From Syntrophobacterales bacterium Delta_02 (GTDB lineage: Bacteria; Desulfobacterota; Syntrophorhabdia; Syntrophorhabdales; Syntrophorhabdaceae), in contig LVAA01000014.1 in assembly GCA_001603955.1 (NCBI GenBank), forward strand, positions 62,001 to 126,000: DNA of 64,000 nt. The letters run 5' to 3'. Under the pieces are notes generated by a model. It did not search any database and was not told the DNA's origin. It saw only the letters and a program-made list of their open reading frames with translations. The position numbers were made by a program, and so were the translations under genes. Shown piece by piece: positions 8,660 through 16,934 of the stretch (its first letter is position 1; each line of letters starts with the position of its first letter).

Positions 8660-9043
8660 GCCCGTTCGGCGCTCCATGTTCCGAAGCGGAGGGGCGACGC
8701 TGATGTCCCGAAGTTCGTGAAGATCCCCCGATGCTCAAACCAGTGGGCATTTTCGGGAAAGCTTTACCCACATCTGTTGTCTGTCGATCATTATCGGTTC
8801 CCCGGCCCCGGGTGGATGTGACGGCCGTCGGCACGCTGGTCGTCTGTTCTGCCCGGCGAAGACGGGAAGACGTGGAAGGGCGCCAACGTTCAGAGTTCTG
8901 CGGACGGTTGGTTCCTCATCTGTCCCGGTCCGATTATTCCTTGTAAATTGTTGATCATTGCGGGAAAATGAATGTTGGAATGTTGCGGATGAAGCCGGGA
9001 ACATCGTCTTGATGATCGCACCAGAGGCAAGGAGGAAAATAAG
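8660..9043. other. Intergenic stretch with no gene seen
   Basis: These 384 bases lie between the cysteine-cluster protein and the small lipoprotein. A 71-codon open frame at 8731-8946 has no ribosome binding site and an Arg/Ser-rich composition typical of a shadow frame. No RNA gene or convincing terminator was recognised. Confidence 0.45.
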
Positions 9044-9283
9044 ATGATGTCATGTCTTCGGAGGGCAAAAGGGAAATGGGTAGTGCCGGCGGTTCTTCTC
9101 GTGGCGGGTCTCAGCGGCTGTGTCGTGGCCTACGAGAAACCCGGGATGACTCAGGCGCAATGGAACAGTGACAAGGCATACTGTGACCAGGTCGCGGAAA
9201 AGGAATACGTTCGGAAAGGCACCCGGATCTGTGACGAGGTCGATGCCTGCCTGATAGCGAAGGGATGGAAGAGAAGCCGGTAG
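9044..9283 (+). CDS. Small lipoprotein
   Basis: A 79-residue precursor with a positively charged N-terminus (RRAKGK), a hydrophobic stretch and a clean LSGC lipobox. The mature lipoprotein would be about 53 residues and membrane-anchored, probably in the outer membrane. The mature part contains Cys pairs (AYCDQV, RICDEV, ACLIAKG) that may form a disulfide, and an AKGW motif near the end. The last part recalls small glycine-zipper or entericidin-like lipoproteins of Proteobacteria, but I cannot name a family. GGAGG lies 8 nt before the ATG. The pentapeptide gene starts 66 nt downstream and may share its transcript. Confidence 0.75.
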   Translation: MMSCLRRAKGKWVVPAVLLVAGLSGCVVAYEKPGMTQAQWNSDKAYCDQVAEKEYVRKGTRICDEVDACLIAKGWKRSR

Positions 9284-9349
9284 GGCAGGGTATTCACAGG
9301 CCGAAGGGAAACGGGACTCATCGTATCGGACCGGGACGGAGAATGACTT

Positions 9350-10045
9350 ATGGAGATTACCGATAAGGAACTCAGGACGATCCTGAACCGGCACAGGAAG
9401 TGGCTTGACGGCGAGGACGGCGGTGTTTGCGCCAACCTTTCCGGGGCCGATCTCTCCGGGGCCAGGCTGGCGGGCGCGGACCTGTCGCACGCAGTCCTTC
9501 GCTCGGCGGACCTGTCTGGTGCAACGCTTGTCAGGGCCAACCTCTCCGGCGTCGACCTCTCTGAAGCCGACCTCTCCGGGGCCGACCTCTCCCGCGCGAA
9601 TTTCTACCGGGCCACCCTTTCCCACGCGAACCTTGCCGGTTCCAACCTGACCCGCTGCAACCTCTCCGGCGTGGACATCTCCCGCGCCGTCCTCACCCGC
9701 GCCGTCCTGGCCGGCTCCAACCTCACCCGCGCCGACCTTGCCGGCGCAGACCTCAACGAGGCCGACCTGACGGGCACCGACCTCGAGAGGGCCGACCTCG
9801 CCCTTGCCGACCTCACCGGTGCCGACCTCACCGGTTCCAACCTCACCGCCGCGGATCTCTCCTATGCCACCCTTGCCCGGGCGAATCTCGCCCGCGTCAA
9901 CCTCTCCTGCGTGGACATCTCCCGCGCCAACCTTTCTTTTGCCAACCTTGCCGGCTCCAACCTCACCCGCGCCGACCTCACCCTCACCGACCTCAACGAG
10001 GCCGACCTCACCGGCGCAACCTGGACAGACGGAACAAAGAAGTAG
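9350..10045 (+). CDS. Pentapeptide-repeat protein
   Basis: A 231-residue protein. After a 25-residue helical N-terminus (ITDKELRTILNRHRKWL) it consists of about 40 tandem pentapeptides of the A(D/N)LSG type. These should fold into a right-handed quadrilateral beta-helix of about ten coils. Some members (MfpA/Qnr) mimic DNA and protect gyrase, while many others have unknown roles. No signal peptide is present, so it is cytoplasmic. Internal DNA duplication is visible. The 18-nt string starting at 9671 recurs at 9911, and the motif starting with ccgg(c/t)tccaa recurs at 9711, 9831 and 9951, giving a 120-bp (two-coil) periodicity. GGAG lies 9 nt before the ATG. Confidence 0.92.
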   Translation: MEITDKELRTILNRHRKWLDGEDGGVCANLSGADLSGARLAGADLSHAVLRSADLSGATLVRANLSGVDLSEADLSGADLSRANFYRATLSHANLAGSNLTRCNLSGVDISRAVLTRAVLAGSNLTRADLAGADLNEADLTGTDLERADLALADLTGADLTGSNLTAADLSYATLARANLARVNLSCVDISRANLSFANLAGSNLTRADLTLTDLNEADLTGATWTDGTKK

Positions 10046-10302
10046 GAACATTCCCCTTCTCTTGAGTCCGCCCTTTGGGGTGTCCGGGCGCTGTCATGTA
10101 TCCCGATAACTCTGCACCTCTTCAGAAGCGCGTTTGTCCCTAAATCCGTCAAACTGGGGACATAGCCATTTCAAACTGATACCCCCCGCGATAAGAATTT
10201 CCATTATCAAGAAGAGGATTTCTCTGGAAGGGGCGACAGCGACGAACCATCATCAATGTCCAACCAGGAAGGGTCCTGCAGAAAAACAAAAGGGGGTAGC
10301 AC
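10046..10302. other. Intergenic region with an inverted repeat
   Basis: A 257-bp gap before the giant secreted protein. TGTCCC (10135-10140) and GGGACA (10157-10162) form an inverted repeat with a 16-nt loop, followed by CCATTTCAAACTG and a C-run. The sequence looks like a mobile-element end or a remnant, but no transposase is present. No gene was seen. Confidence 0.3.
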
Positions 10303-13300
10303 ATGAACAAGCGAAGCGGTCGATTCTTCATCACCTATTTCTTCACCTCTCTTTTCCTCCTCCTCTTGCTTTTGCCATGTTTCCCGGCGAGTGCCTCCGC
10401 GCACGAGGCGGTCGATCCTTACTATCTATGGCACCTGTTTACCGGGTCTGCCAAGATGGAGTCGGAGACACTCAGAACCGTTATAACTGATGAGGCAGGG
10501 AACATCTTCATCGCAGCAGAAGGTGTTAAATGGAACCCGTCCCAGGAGACGAATTCGAAATACGGCAGTCCCGGCCAGCCGTTGCACTGGCATTCGTACA
10601 ACTCCGACAGCAACAGGGACATCCTGGTGATCAAGTTCGGTCCCGACGGCGAGTACAAGTGGTACACCTACTACGGGGGGCATGAGAAGGACAGTGTCAG
10701 GGGAATGGCCATAGTCGATGACAGGCTCTATATCACGGGCACAAGTAGGGACAACTGGTCGGGACCGAACAACAAGAGCGCGGTCCAGGACCATTCTAGA
10801 GCGATATTACATCCTTCCCATAAGAGCGGTGTGGGTTATTGGTATTATGAATACTCCACCGATATTTTTGTCCTCGCCCTAAATAAATACAATGGTGAGT
10901 ATCTGTGGCACACGTTCATCGGGGAATCCAACTGGGATGAAGAGGTATACGACATTGCCGCCGATAAGGAACGGATCTTTCTCGTGGGGAAGGCCGACGC
11001 CGAATTCTTCGGATGCTGGCCAGAAACTTACCCGAGCAAGGACGGAGAACCAATGGCGGACGAGAGCTGCTATGAAAGGAAAAACAGGAAATGTAAGCCG
11101 ACACGGGGCTATCAGGGCTCGAACGACGCATGGGTCCTGGCGTTGAACACCAACGGATATTATGTCGCACACACCTTTCTCGGCGGCAGCGAGTCCAACG
11201 ACTGGGGCGAAGCCATCGCCATCGACACGAACGGCATGGTAGTGGTCGCGGGAGCCAGCGACCAGAGCTGGAACTACACCCATTCCTGGTACAACACCCC
11301 GCCCCGTAACCCTCATTCCGGCGGCTACGACATGTTCATCGCCCGCCTGGCAAGGAGCGACCTGGAATGCCACTGGCACGCCTTCTTCGGAGGGCCCGAT
11401 AGCGACTGGGCCACGGCGGTGCTGACAGATGACGAGAACGGCTACTACCTTGCGGGGTACAGCGAGTCGGGCTGGAAGGTTAATGGCAGGGAACCGGTGG
11501 ACCCTCACACGGAGGGCACCAACTATGACTTCGCCGTCCTTAAGATGAACAACGAAGGGGCGAACGGATGGCATACATTCCGCGGTGGAATGGGCACGGA
11601 GGATGTTCCCCACGCGATGGCCATGAGTCTGTATGGCAATACCCTGCTTGTGGCGGGAGAGGCCCGCGGCCCCTGGACATTAATCGACAGTAAGAAGCCT
11701 CTTCACAGTTTCACGGGCGCATCGACGAGCACCACTGAGATGGCCATCCTCGGCCTTAGCCCGTCCAGCGGCAAATCGCAATGGCACACCTTCTATGGCA
11801 GCGATTGCATTGACAGGGCCTACTCAATAGCGAGCTCAATAACGGGTGATATCGTTGTCGCGGGAGACAGCGATAAATCGTGGAATGGTAAAGACAAAAG
11901 CGGCACAGTCGTGAAGCCGAAGTGGAAGTTTCCCAGCGAGGCCGAGGGACTCAATCCGAACTTTGTCGTCCTGAAACTCCGTCCTTACAGCTATACCATC
12001 AAAGCTTGGGTTGATAACCTGGCGGGCGGTACGATCTCGCCAAACGGCACTGTCAGTGTCGGGGGAAATAGAAACATGACATTCACGTTCTCGCCCTATG
12101 AAGGTTACGAGGTCTATCAGGTGATCGTGGATGGCGGCGAAGCCCAGCCCTGGACAGAAAATTCCTACACCTTCGCGAACGTTGCCGACGATCATACATT
12201 GGCGGTTTTCTACAGGAAGATCGTCCTCACCATCACGGCCACGGCGGAAGGTGGTAACGGTATCATCGATCCTGCCGGGGAACAGACCGTAACCTACGGT
12301 GACGACATAAGGTTTGAATTCCAGCCCACCGACGGCTACGAATTCGATCAGGTCTTCATTGACGGAGCGCTGTGGTCCAAGAGTTATCCGTACAGCGCCT
12401 ACAAGTTCTCCAAGGTCAAAAAGGATCACACCATCAAGATCACCTTCAGAAAGATAACGAGTGATTCGACATATTACATCACGCCCAAGGCAGGCGCTAA
12501 CGGCACCATCGACCCCAGCACGGATCAGTCGGTAAAGAGGGGGAATAGCAAGACATTCACGGTGGCGGCCAATACGGGCTACGTAATAGATACGCTGACG
12601 AAGATTGAAAACGGCACGACCAAAACAGTAGATGCCGCGGTAGACAAGACATCATACACGTACACCTTCACGAATGTACAGAAGAACGGTTACATTAAAG
12701 CCACCTTCAAGAAAACGGGGACTTACTTGATCACCGCATCTGCTGGGTCCAACGGCAGCATCAGCAACACAGGTGACACATACTACGCCGCCGGCGCAAC
12801 ACCGACGTACACATTCACGCCTGCTGACCATTACATGGTCGATACGGTAAAGGTGGACGGCAATACCGTGACCGTCACGAACAACAAGTACACCTTCGCC
12901 GCTCTGAGCAAGGACCACACGATCAACGTTACCTTCAAGGAGAAGCCGAAATATTCCATATACGCGAAAACGGGAGAAAACGGCACCATAGAGCCCTTGG
13001 GCGTAACGATATATTGGGAAGGCGATACACCGACCTACACGGTCATACCTAACGACGGCTACGTGGTTGACAAGTTTAAGATCGACGGCAACGTTGCGGA
13101 TCTCACAAACAACCAGTATACCTTCTCTCCCCTGGACGATGACTACAATATCACAGTCACCTTCAAGAAGGCGACCTACAAGATCACCGCGTCTGTGGAA
13201 AACCCGGAGGGCGGCACGATCTCGCCATCGGGCGACAACTATTATGAATACGGCGCTACACCGACGTTCACGTTCAGCCATTATGAGAATTGGTATGTTA

Positions 13301-13422
13301 GCGAGCTTAGGATCGACGGTCTGGACTATGAACTGCCCAGCGACAACCAGTACACCTTCCCTGCCCTGACCGAAGGTCACACGATCGAGGTCACCTTCGA
13401 GTACAAAGGGTCGGGACAATAG
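10303..13422 (+). CDS. Giant secreted protein: SBBP beta-propeller plus six InlB-type repeats
   Basis: A 1039-residue exported protein with a clear signal peptide (basic start, a run of Leu, then PASASA at about 28-33). Residues about 40-570 contain SBBP-type repeats. Each has a W(H/Y)TF(Y/F)GG turn, a VVVAGxS strand and a D(I/F)xVLKL strand, as expected for a seven-bladed beta-propeller. Residues about 572-1035 are six copies of a 75-residue InlB B-repeat-like domain. Each copy shows I(T/K)A, then G(T/S)I.P.G, then Y.FTP..GY.VD...VDG, then YTF..(L/V)...H(T/N)I.VTF. The C-terminus has no barrel, LPXTG or PEP-CTERM anchor. Release through the type II system encoded 6 kb downstream is a reasonable inference. 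An AGGGGGT sequence precedes the ATG. Confidence 0.85.
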   Translation: MNKRSGRFFITYFFTSLFLLLLLLPCFPASASAHEAVDPYYLWHLFTGSAKMESETLRTVITDEAGNIFIAAEGVKWNPSQETNSKYGSPGQPLHWHSYNSDSNRDILVIKFGPDGEYKWYTYYGGHEKDSVRGMAIVDDRLYITGTSRDNWSGPNNKSAVQDHSRAILHPSHKSGVGYWYYEYSTDIFVLALNKYNGEYLWHTFIGESNWDEEVYDIAADKERIFLVGKADAEFFGCWPETYPSKDGEPMADESCYERKNRKCKPTRGYQGSNDAWVLALNTNGYYVAHTFLGGSESNDWGEAIAIDTNGMVVVAGASDQSWNYTHSWYNTPPRNPHSGGYDMFIARLARSDLECHWHAFFGGPDSDWATAVLTDDENGYYLAGYSESGWKVNGREPVDPHTEGTNYDFAVLKMNNEGANGWHTFRGGMGTEDVPHAMAMSLYGNTLLVAGEARGPWTLIDSKKPLHSFTGASTSTTEMAILGLSPSSGKSQWHTFYGSDCIDRAYSIASSITGDIVVAGDSDKSWNGKDKSGTVVKPKWKFPSEAEGLNPNFVVLKLRPYSYTIKAWVDNLAGGTISPNGTVSVGGNRNMTFTFSPYEGYEVYQVIVDGGEAQPWTENSYTFANVADDHTLAVFYRKIVLTITATAEGGNGIIDPAGEQTVTYGDDIRFEFQPTDGYEFDQVFIDGALWSKSYPYSAYKFSKVKKDHTIKITFRKITSDSTYYITPKAGANGTIDPSTDQSVKRGNSKTFTVAANTGYVIDTLTKIENGTTKTVDAAVDKTSYTYTFTNVQKNGYIKATFKKTGTYLITASAGSNGSISNTGDTYYAAGATPTYTFTPADHYMVDTVKVDGNTVTVTNNKYTFAALSKDHTINVTFKEKPKYSIYAKTGENGTIEPLGVTIYWEGDTPTYTVIPNDGYVVDKFKIDGNVADLTNNQYTFSPLDDDYNITVTFKKATYKITASVENPEGGTISPSGDNYYEYGATPTFTFSHYENWYVSELRIDGLDYELPSDNQYTFPALTEGHTIEVTFEYKGSGQ

Positions 13423-13457
13423 CAAGAATGATATCCAGTTGCGAGAGCGGGAGGCAA

Positions 13458-13481
13458 GGGGAGCGGGTCAAACCACTCCCC
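13458..13481 (+). terminator. Hairpin after the giant secreted protein
   Basis: GGGGAG (13458-13463) pairs with CTCCCC (13476-13481), with an inner GG/CC pair, in the 106-bp gap between two genes on the same strand. No U-run follows, so it may be a processing or attenuation hairpin rather than a strong terminator. Confidence 0.3.
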
Positions 13482-13528
13482 CCTCGCTCCGGCGCAGCGG
13501 ATGAAGAAAAGGAGAAGGGAGATTCGAG

Positions 13529-16072
13529 ATGGAACTATCACTAAGGAAGTGTGTTATCTGCGGTATATCGCTCTTCATGCTTGCCGCTCCGGGAGCTGTA
13601 AAACCCTCCTATTCGGAGGTTAAAATAGAGGACACCCGCACGGCAAGCATAATTCTCGAGGATGAGACAAACTCTACCGACAACCCAACGAACGCCACCG
13701 TTAAGTCCGGGGCATCCGTAACGGTCGCGGCGTCAAGCACCAAAATTTACGGTATCCTCGGAACTACCGACGGATGGAATATAACCGTGGAGAAGGGCGC
13801 AACCGTCACGAGTACAGGTGGAGTAATGAGAACGATCTGGCTGAATGCCACAGCCAACACCGCAAGTGACGACCTGAACGGCAACGTCACCAACGGAGGG
13901 ATAATACTAGCAGAGGGAACCGGTATACGTCTGGGGACCGGCACCGTGGTCAACGAGGAGGAGGCAACCATCACATCCACAGGGGGCATAGCTCTGTATT
14001 TAACTGGTGGCTTTTGCAGCGTCATAAACCGCGGTAGCATCTCCGGGAAGAATTTTGGCGTGTTCTTACTCGGAAGCGGGAATACCCTGACGAACTCGGG
14101 AACGATAACAGCCAGTAACGAGCATTCCGTTTACGTCGAGGGTGGCGGTACCATTCTCAATGAAGAGGGCGGCGTGTTGGAGAGCACGTCTTCCACCTCC
14201 ACAAGCGCCGCAGTTCGTTTTTCGGCGGCGGCAGAGGGTACTAGTACTGTCACGAACAAGGGTAAGATAACGGGGCCCATCGGCGTGATCTTCGCAGGTA
14301 CCGGAGCGGACATCCTCGACAACAGCGGGACGATAACAGGCACCTCCGGGACTGCTGTCAATATGGGCGTCGGCAACGACACGGCCTATCTTCGCGACGG
14401 TTCCGCGATAACGGGCGCTGTAGCGGGTGGGGATGGCACCGATACAATCTATCTCGAAGGTTCGGGCACGATCACCGAAGGCACGATCACCGGGTGGGAG
14501 ACCGTCCGGAAGTCAGGGGACGGCACGTGGACCCTGAACGGCAACCTGTATAACAACGGAACGCTGGCCGTCCTGGGTGGTACCCTCAAGACGACGGGCA
14601 TATTCACCAATAGCGACGGCAACAACTTCGTGGTGGGAGCTGGTTCGGACGGCAAGGCCGGGAAAGTAAGCGCGGACTCGGCAGTCGTGGCGGAGGGCAG
14701 CAAGGTTTCCGTCGTCACCAAGGGTTTGAAAGGGGGCACGCACACCATAATCGAGACGGCAAATGGTCTTACTGGCACCTTCGAGTCGATAACGTCGGAC
14801 TCTAAGTACAAGGAGATGTCCCTCTCCTACGACGCAAAGAACGCCTACCTCAATCAGAGGTCCAGTTTCAGGAAGTCAGGCGCCAGGGGCAACGGCGGCA
14901 GTGTGGCCGCGGCGATCGACAATGCCTACAACTCGGGCTCCCAGGTCATGGTGTCCGTTGCCGATGACCTGTTCTCTCTCGACGATGCCTCTCTCGAGTC
15001 GGCCCTGGGCCAGATTTCGGGAACGACCCACAGCGTGGCGGCCTCGGTTGCTCCCGCAAGACAGGGGGCCTTCTATCAGAATGTCCTGGGCCGTACAGGT
15101 GGGAACACCACGGGCCTCGGTTTCCTCGGGCTCAACGACCGCCAGTCCGATCCCTTGACGATGCTTGCCTCGGGCGGCCCGGTGGCATCCGATGCAGGGT
15201 TTACCCTCACAAGAGACGGGCAGAAACTGCCTTACGGAATGTGGATCAAAGGGTACAGCGTCACGGGCAACCGCCACGGTGACGACATAGGCTCCCGGTA
15301 TGACTACACCATCGGCGGGGCCATCGCAGGCTTCGACTACCTCATCAATCCCAATATCCGGGCTGGTGTGGCCGTCGGGTATTCAAAGACCAACGTCAAC
15401 ATGAAAGAGCTTCAGGACTACTCCGATGTTGAAAGCTTCCAGGGGGCGATATACGGTTCCTACGTCCCGACGAGCAAGAAGTGGTATGTGGACGCGGCCT
15501 TCGCTTACAGCAAGAACAGCTACGAGACGAGGCGCTACCTCAGCTTCGGCAACACCTACCAGGTGGCACGTGGTTCCTATGACGGAAGCGACATGTCGGG
15601 TTATCTCGAGGGTGGCTACAGAGTGCCCATCTTCTGGGGTGTTACCGCAACGCCCCTCGTCTCCTTCCTTGCCATGAGGAATCACACGGATAGCTTTACG
15701 GAAACAGGCGCAGGCAGCTACAACCTTGAGACCGACAGCAACCATACCGATTCCTACCAGAGTGGCGTGGGAGTGAAGCTCTCGAAGGAGCTTAAGATAG
15801 CAAACGGCTTTCTGTTCATTCCCGAATTCGGCGCGAAATGGCTCCATGAGTTCGGTGACACCGAGGCGAACATCAATGCACGCTTTGCCGAGGCACCCGC
15901 AGGTTCCTACGTCATCACCAACGAGACAACAAAAAGGAACGCCGGGGTCCTCTCCTTGAATCTCACCGCAAAGAAGGGCGACATGCTGAGCTTCTTCATA
16001 GGCTACGATCTGGGCATTACAGAAGACCAGATAAGCCACGGCTTCACGGGAGGACTGAGGTTCAACTGGTAA
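13529..16072 (+). CDS. Autotransporter 1 (type Va secretion)
   Basis: An 847-residue self-secreting surface protein. The signal peptide covers about residues 1-30. The passenger (about 31-450) is made of NSGTI- and VTNKG-type strands that predict a parallel beta-helix. It closes with the widespread passenger motif SGDGTWTLNG and LAVLGGTLK. A linker leads to an autotransporter beta-domain (about 570-847) beginning near GMWIKGYSVTGN and ending with the outer-membrane C-terminal signature LRFNW. The barrel is clearly paralogous to that of the protein at 30372-33491 on the other strand. Passenger function (adhesion or aggregation) is inference. A GAGAAGGGAGA tract precedes the ATG. Confidence 0.93.
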   Translation: MELSLRKCVICGISLFMLAAPGAVKPSYSEVKIEDTRTASIILEDETNSTDNPTNATVKSGASVTVAASSTKIYGILGTTDGWNITVEKGATVTSTGGVMRTIWLNATANTASDDLNGNVTNGGIILAEGTGIRLGTGTVVNEEEATITSTGGIALYLTGGFCSVINRGSISGKNFGVFLLGSGNTLTNSGTITASNEHSVYVEGGGTILNEEGGVLESTSSTSTSAAVRFSAAAEGTSTVTNKGKITGPIGVIFAGTGADILDNSGTITGTSGTAVNMGVGNDTAYLRDGSAITGAVAGGDGTDTIYLEGSGTITEGTITGWETVRKSGDGTWTLNGNLYNNGTLAVLGGTLKTTGIFTNSDGNNFVVGAGSDGKAGKVSADSAVVAEGSKVSVVTKGLKGGTHTIIETANGLTGTFESITSDSKYKEMSLSYDAKNAYLNQRSSFRKSGARGNGGSVAAAIDNAYNSGSQVMVSVADDLFSLDDASLESALGQISGTTHSVAASVAPARQGAFYQNVLGRTGGNTTGLGFLGLNDRQSDPLTMLASGGPVASDAGFTLTRDGQKLPYGMWIKGYSVTGNRHGDDIGSRYDYTIGGAIAGFDYLINPNIRAGVAVGYSKTNVNMKELQDYSDVESFQGAIYGSYVPTSKKWYVDAAFAYSKNSYETRRYLSFGNTYQVARGSYDGSDMSGYLEGGYRVPIFWGVTATPLVSFLAMRNHTDSFTETGAGSYNLETDSNHTDSYQSGVGVKLSKELKIANGFLFIPEFGAKWLHEFGDTEANINARFAEAPAGSYVITNETTKRNAGVLSLNLTAKKGDMLSFFIGYDLGITEDQISHGFTGGLRFNW

Positions 16073-16084
16073 GAGACAGATGAT

Positions 16085-16143
16085 GGGTCAGAGGTTATGG
16101 GTTATGGGAAAACTACATGAAACGTAACCGATGAACCGATAGG
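16085..16143. repeat. Degenerate heptad repeat (unit GGTTATG)
   Basis: Just after autotransporter 1 the sequence runs in 7-nt steps: GGTCAGA, GGTTATG, GGTTATG, GGAAAAC. Weaker reverse-sense units (GTAACC, GATGAACC) follow at about 16124-16137. It is one of nine intergenic heptad elements in the window and sits directly before the hairpin at 16153-16179. Confidence 0.45.
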
Positions 16144-16152
16144 GAAACAAAT

Positions 16153-16179
16153 GATGGGCGGCCTTGAGGGCCGCCCATC
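16153..16179. terminator. Strong bidirectional hairpin between autotransporter 1 and gspG
   Basis: GATGGGCGGCC (16153-16163) and GGCCGCCCATC (16169-16179) form a perfect 11-bp stem with a 5-nt loop between two convergent genes. Read on the minus strand, the stem is followed by ATTTGTTTCCC. It therefore looks better as the gspG terminator, while still able to stop the plus-strand gene. Confidence 0.7.
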
Positions 16180-16210
16180 GTCGTTCTGATTCCTATCGCA
16201 TACCGTTCTT

Positions 16211-16642
16211 TCACTCCCAATTGGTGACGTCCTTGTCTTCACCTTCTCCCCCGGGCGTACCGTCCCTGCCGTAGGAATAGAGATCAAATTCTCCGTGGGA
16301 ACCGGGAGACTGATACTGGTAGGGTTTGCCCCAGGGATCGTTGGGAAGGGCCTTCTTGAGATAGGGACCTTCCCAGTTCTCTGCTCCTCCGGGGTTCGTG
16401 ACGAGGGCAGTAAGGCCTTCCTGTGTGGTGGGGTAACGGCCGACGTCAAGGCGGAAATGGTCGAGGGTCTGCGAAAGGAGTTCGAGCTGTGCCCTCGCCG
16501 CGGCCTGCTTGCCTTTGCCCAGTTTCGGAAATACCTTGGGGCCGACGAGGGCCACAAGGAGCCCGACGATGACCATGACGACGAGGAGTTCAACGAGCGT
16601 GAAGCCGTGTCTGTCCGTGCAATAGGGGTACTGAATTTTCAT
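16211..16642 (-). CDS. gspG: Type II secretion major pseudopilin GspG
   Basis: A 143-residue prepilin. A short basic leader ends in RHG before FTLVELLVVMVIVGLLVALVG, the class III cleavage site plus the hydrophobic stalk helix with Glu at +5. The C-terminal domain has the GspG signatures GRYPTTQEGLTAL, GPYLKK and PNDPWGKPYQY, and the calcium-site loop near LYSYGRDG. GspG polymerises into the periplasmic pseudopilus that pushes substrates through the secretin. It is encoded alone and divergently from the main gsp operon. A GGGAGGA ribosome binding site precedes the ATG. The required prepilin peptidase is not in the window. Confidence 0.95.
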   Translation of the reverse strand: MKIQYPYCTDRHGFTLVELLVVMVIVGLLVALVGPKVFPKLGKGKQAAARAQLELLSQTLDHFRLDVGRYPTTQEGLTALVTNPGGAENWEGPYLKKALPNDPWGKPYQYQSPGSHGEFDLYSYGRDGTPGGEGEDKDVTNWE

Positions 16643-16934
16643 GCGTCCTCCCTCAATGCCGTGTGTTGATACCGGCGGTAACGTTTTGAAAAGAGATTAA
16701 TCCGGCGAGGTTCTTTTGTCACTACCTTGACTGGCCTGTTCATCACATTCTGCGGCGTAATGGTACTATTTCGGGATTTGGCTCCCCTCACGTCGGCCGC
16801 GGGTTTTGGCCTGCAAGGTCAGTCGCCTTGTTGAAACCATAATGTGTCAGTTTTATCCCATTACGATATGAACTTGCCTCGGTTAACTCTAGAATCCTAT
16901 TGGTCTTGGAAAAACTACAGCGGGTGATGAAACG
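16643..16934. promoter_or_regulatory. Divergent gspG/gspD promoter region
   Basis: This 292-bp region must hold promoters for gspG (minus) and the gspD operon (plus). A TAGAAT -10-like sequence is at 16890-16895, with only a weak TATGAA 17 bp upstream. Neither promoter is close to consensus, which would suit activator control, but no operator was recognised. Confidence 0.35.

Noticed and set aside
9350-10045. A CRISPR-like or tandem non-coding repeat array
   Set aside because: The regular DNA pattern is fully explained by codons for pentapeptide repeats in one open frame.
10135-10162. An insertion sequence end
   Set aside because: Only a 6-bp inverted repeat and a C-run are present, with no transposase, target duplication or second end within reach.
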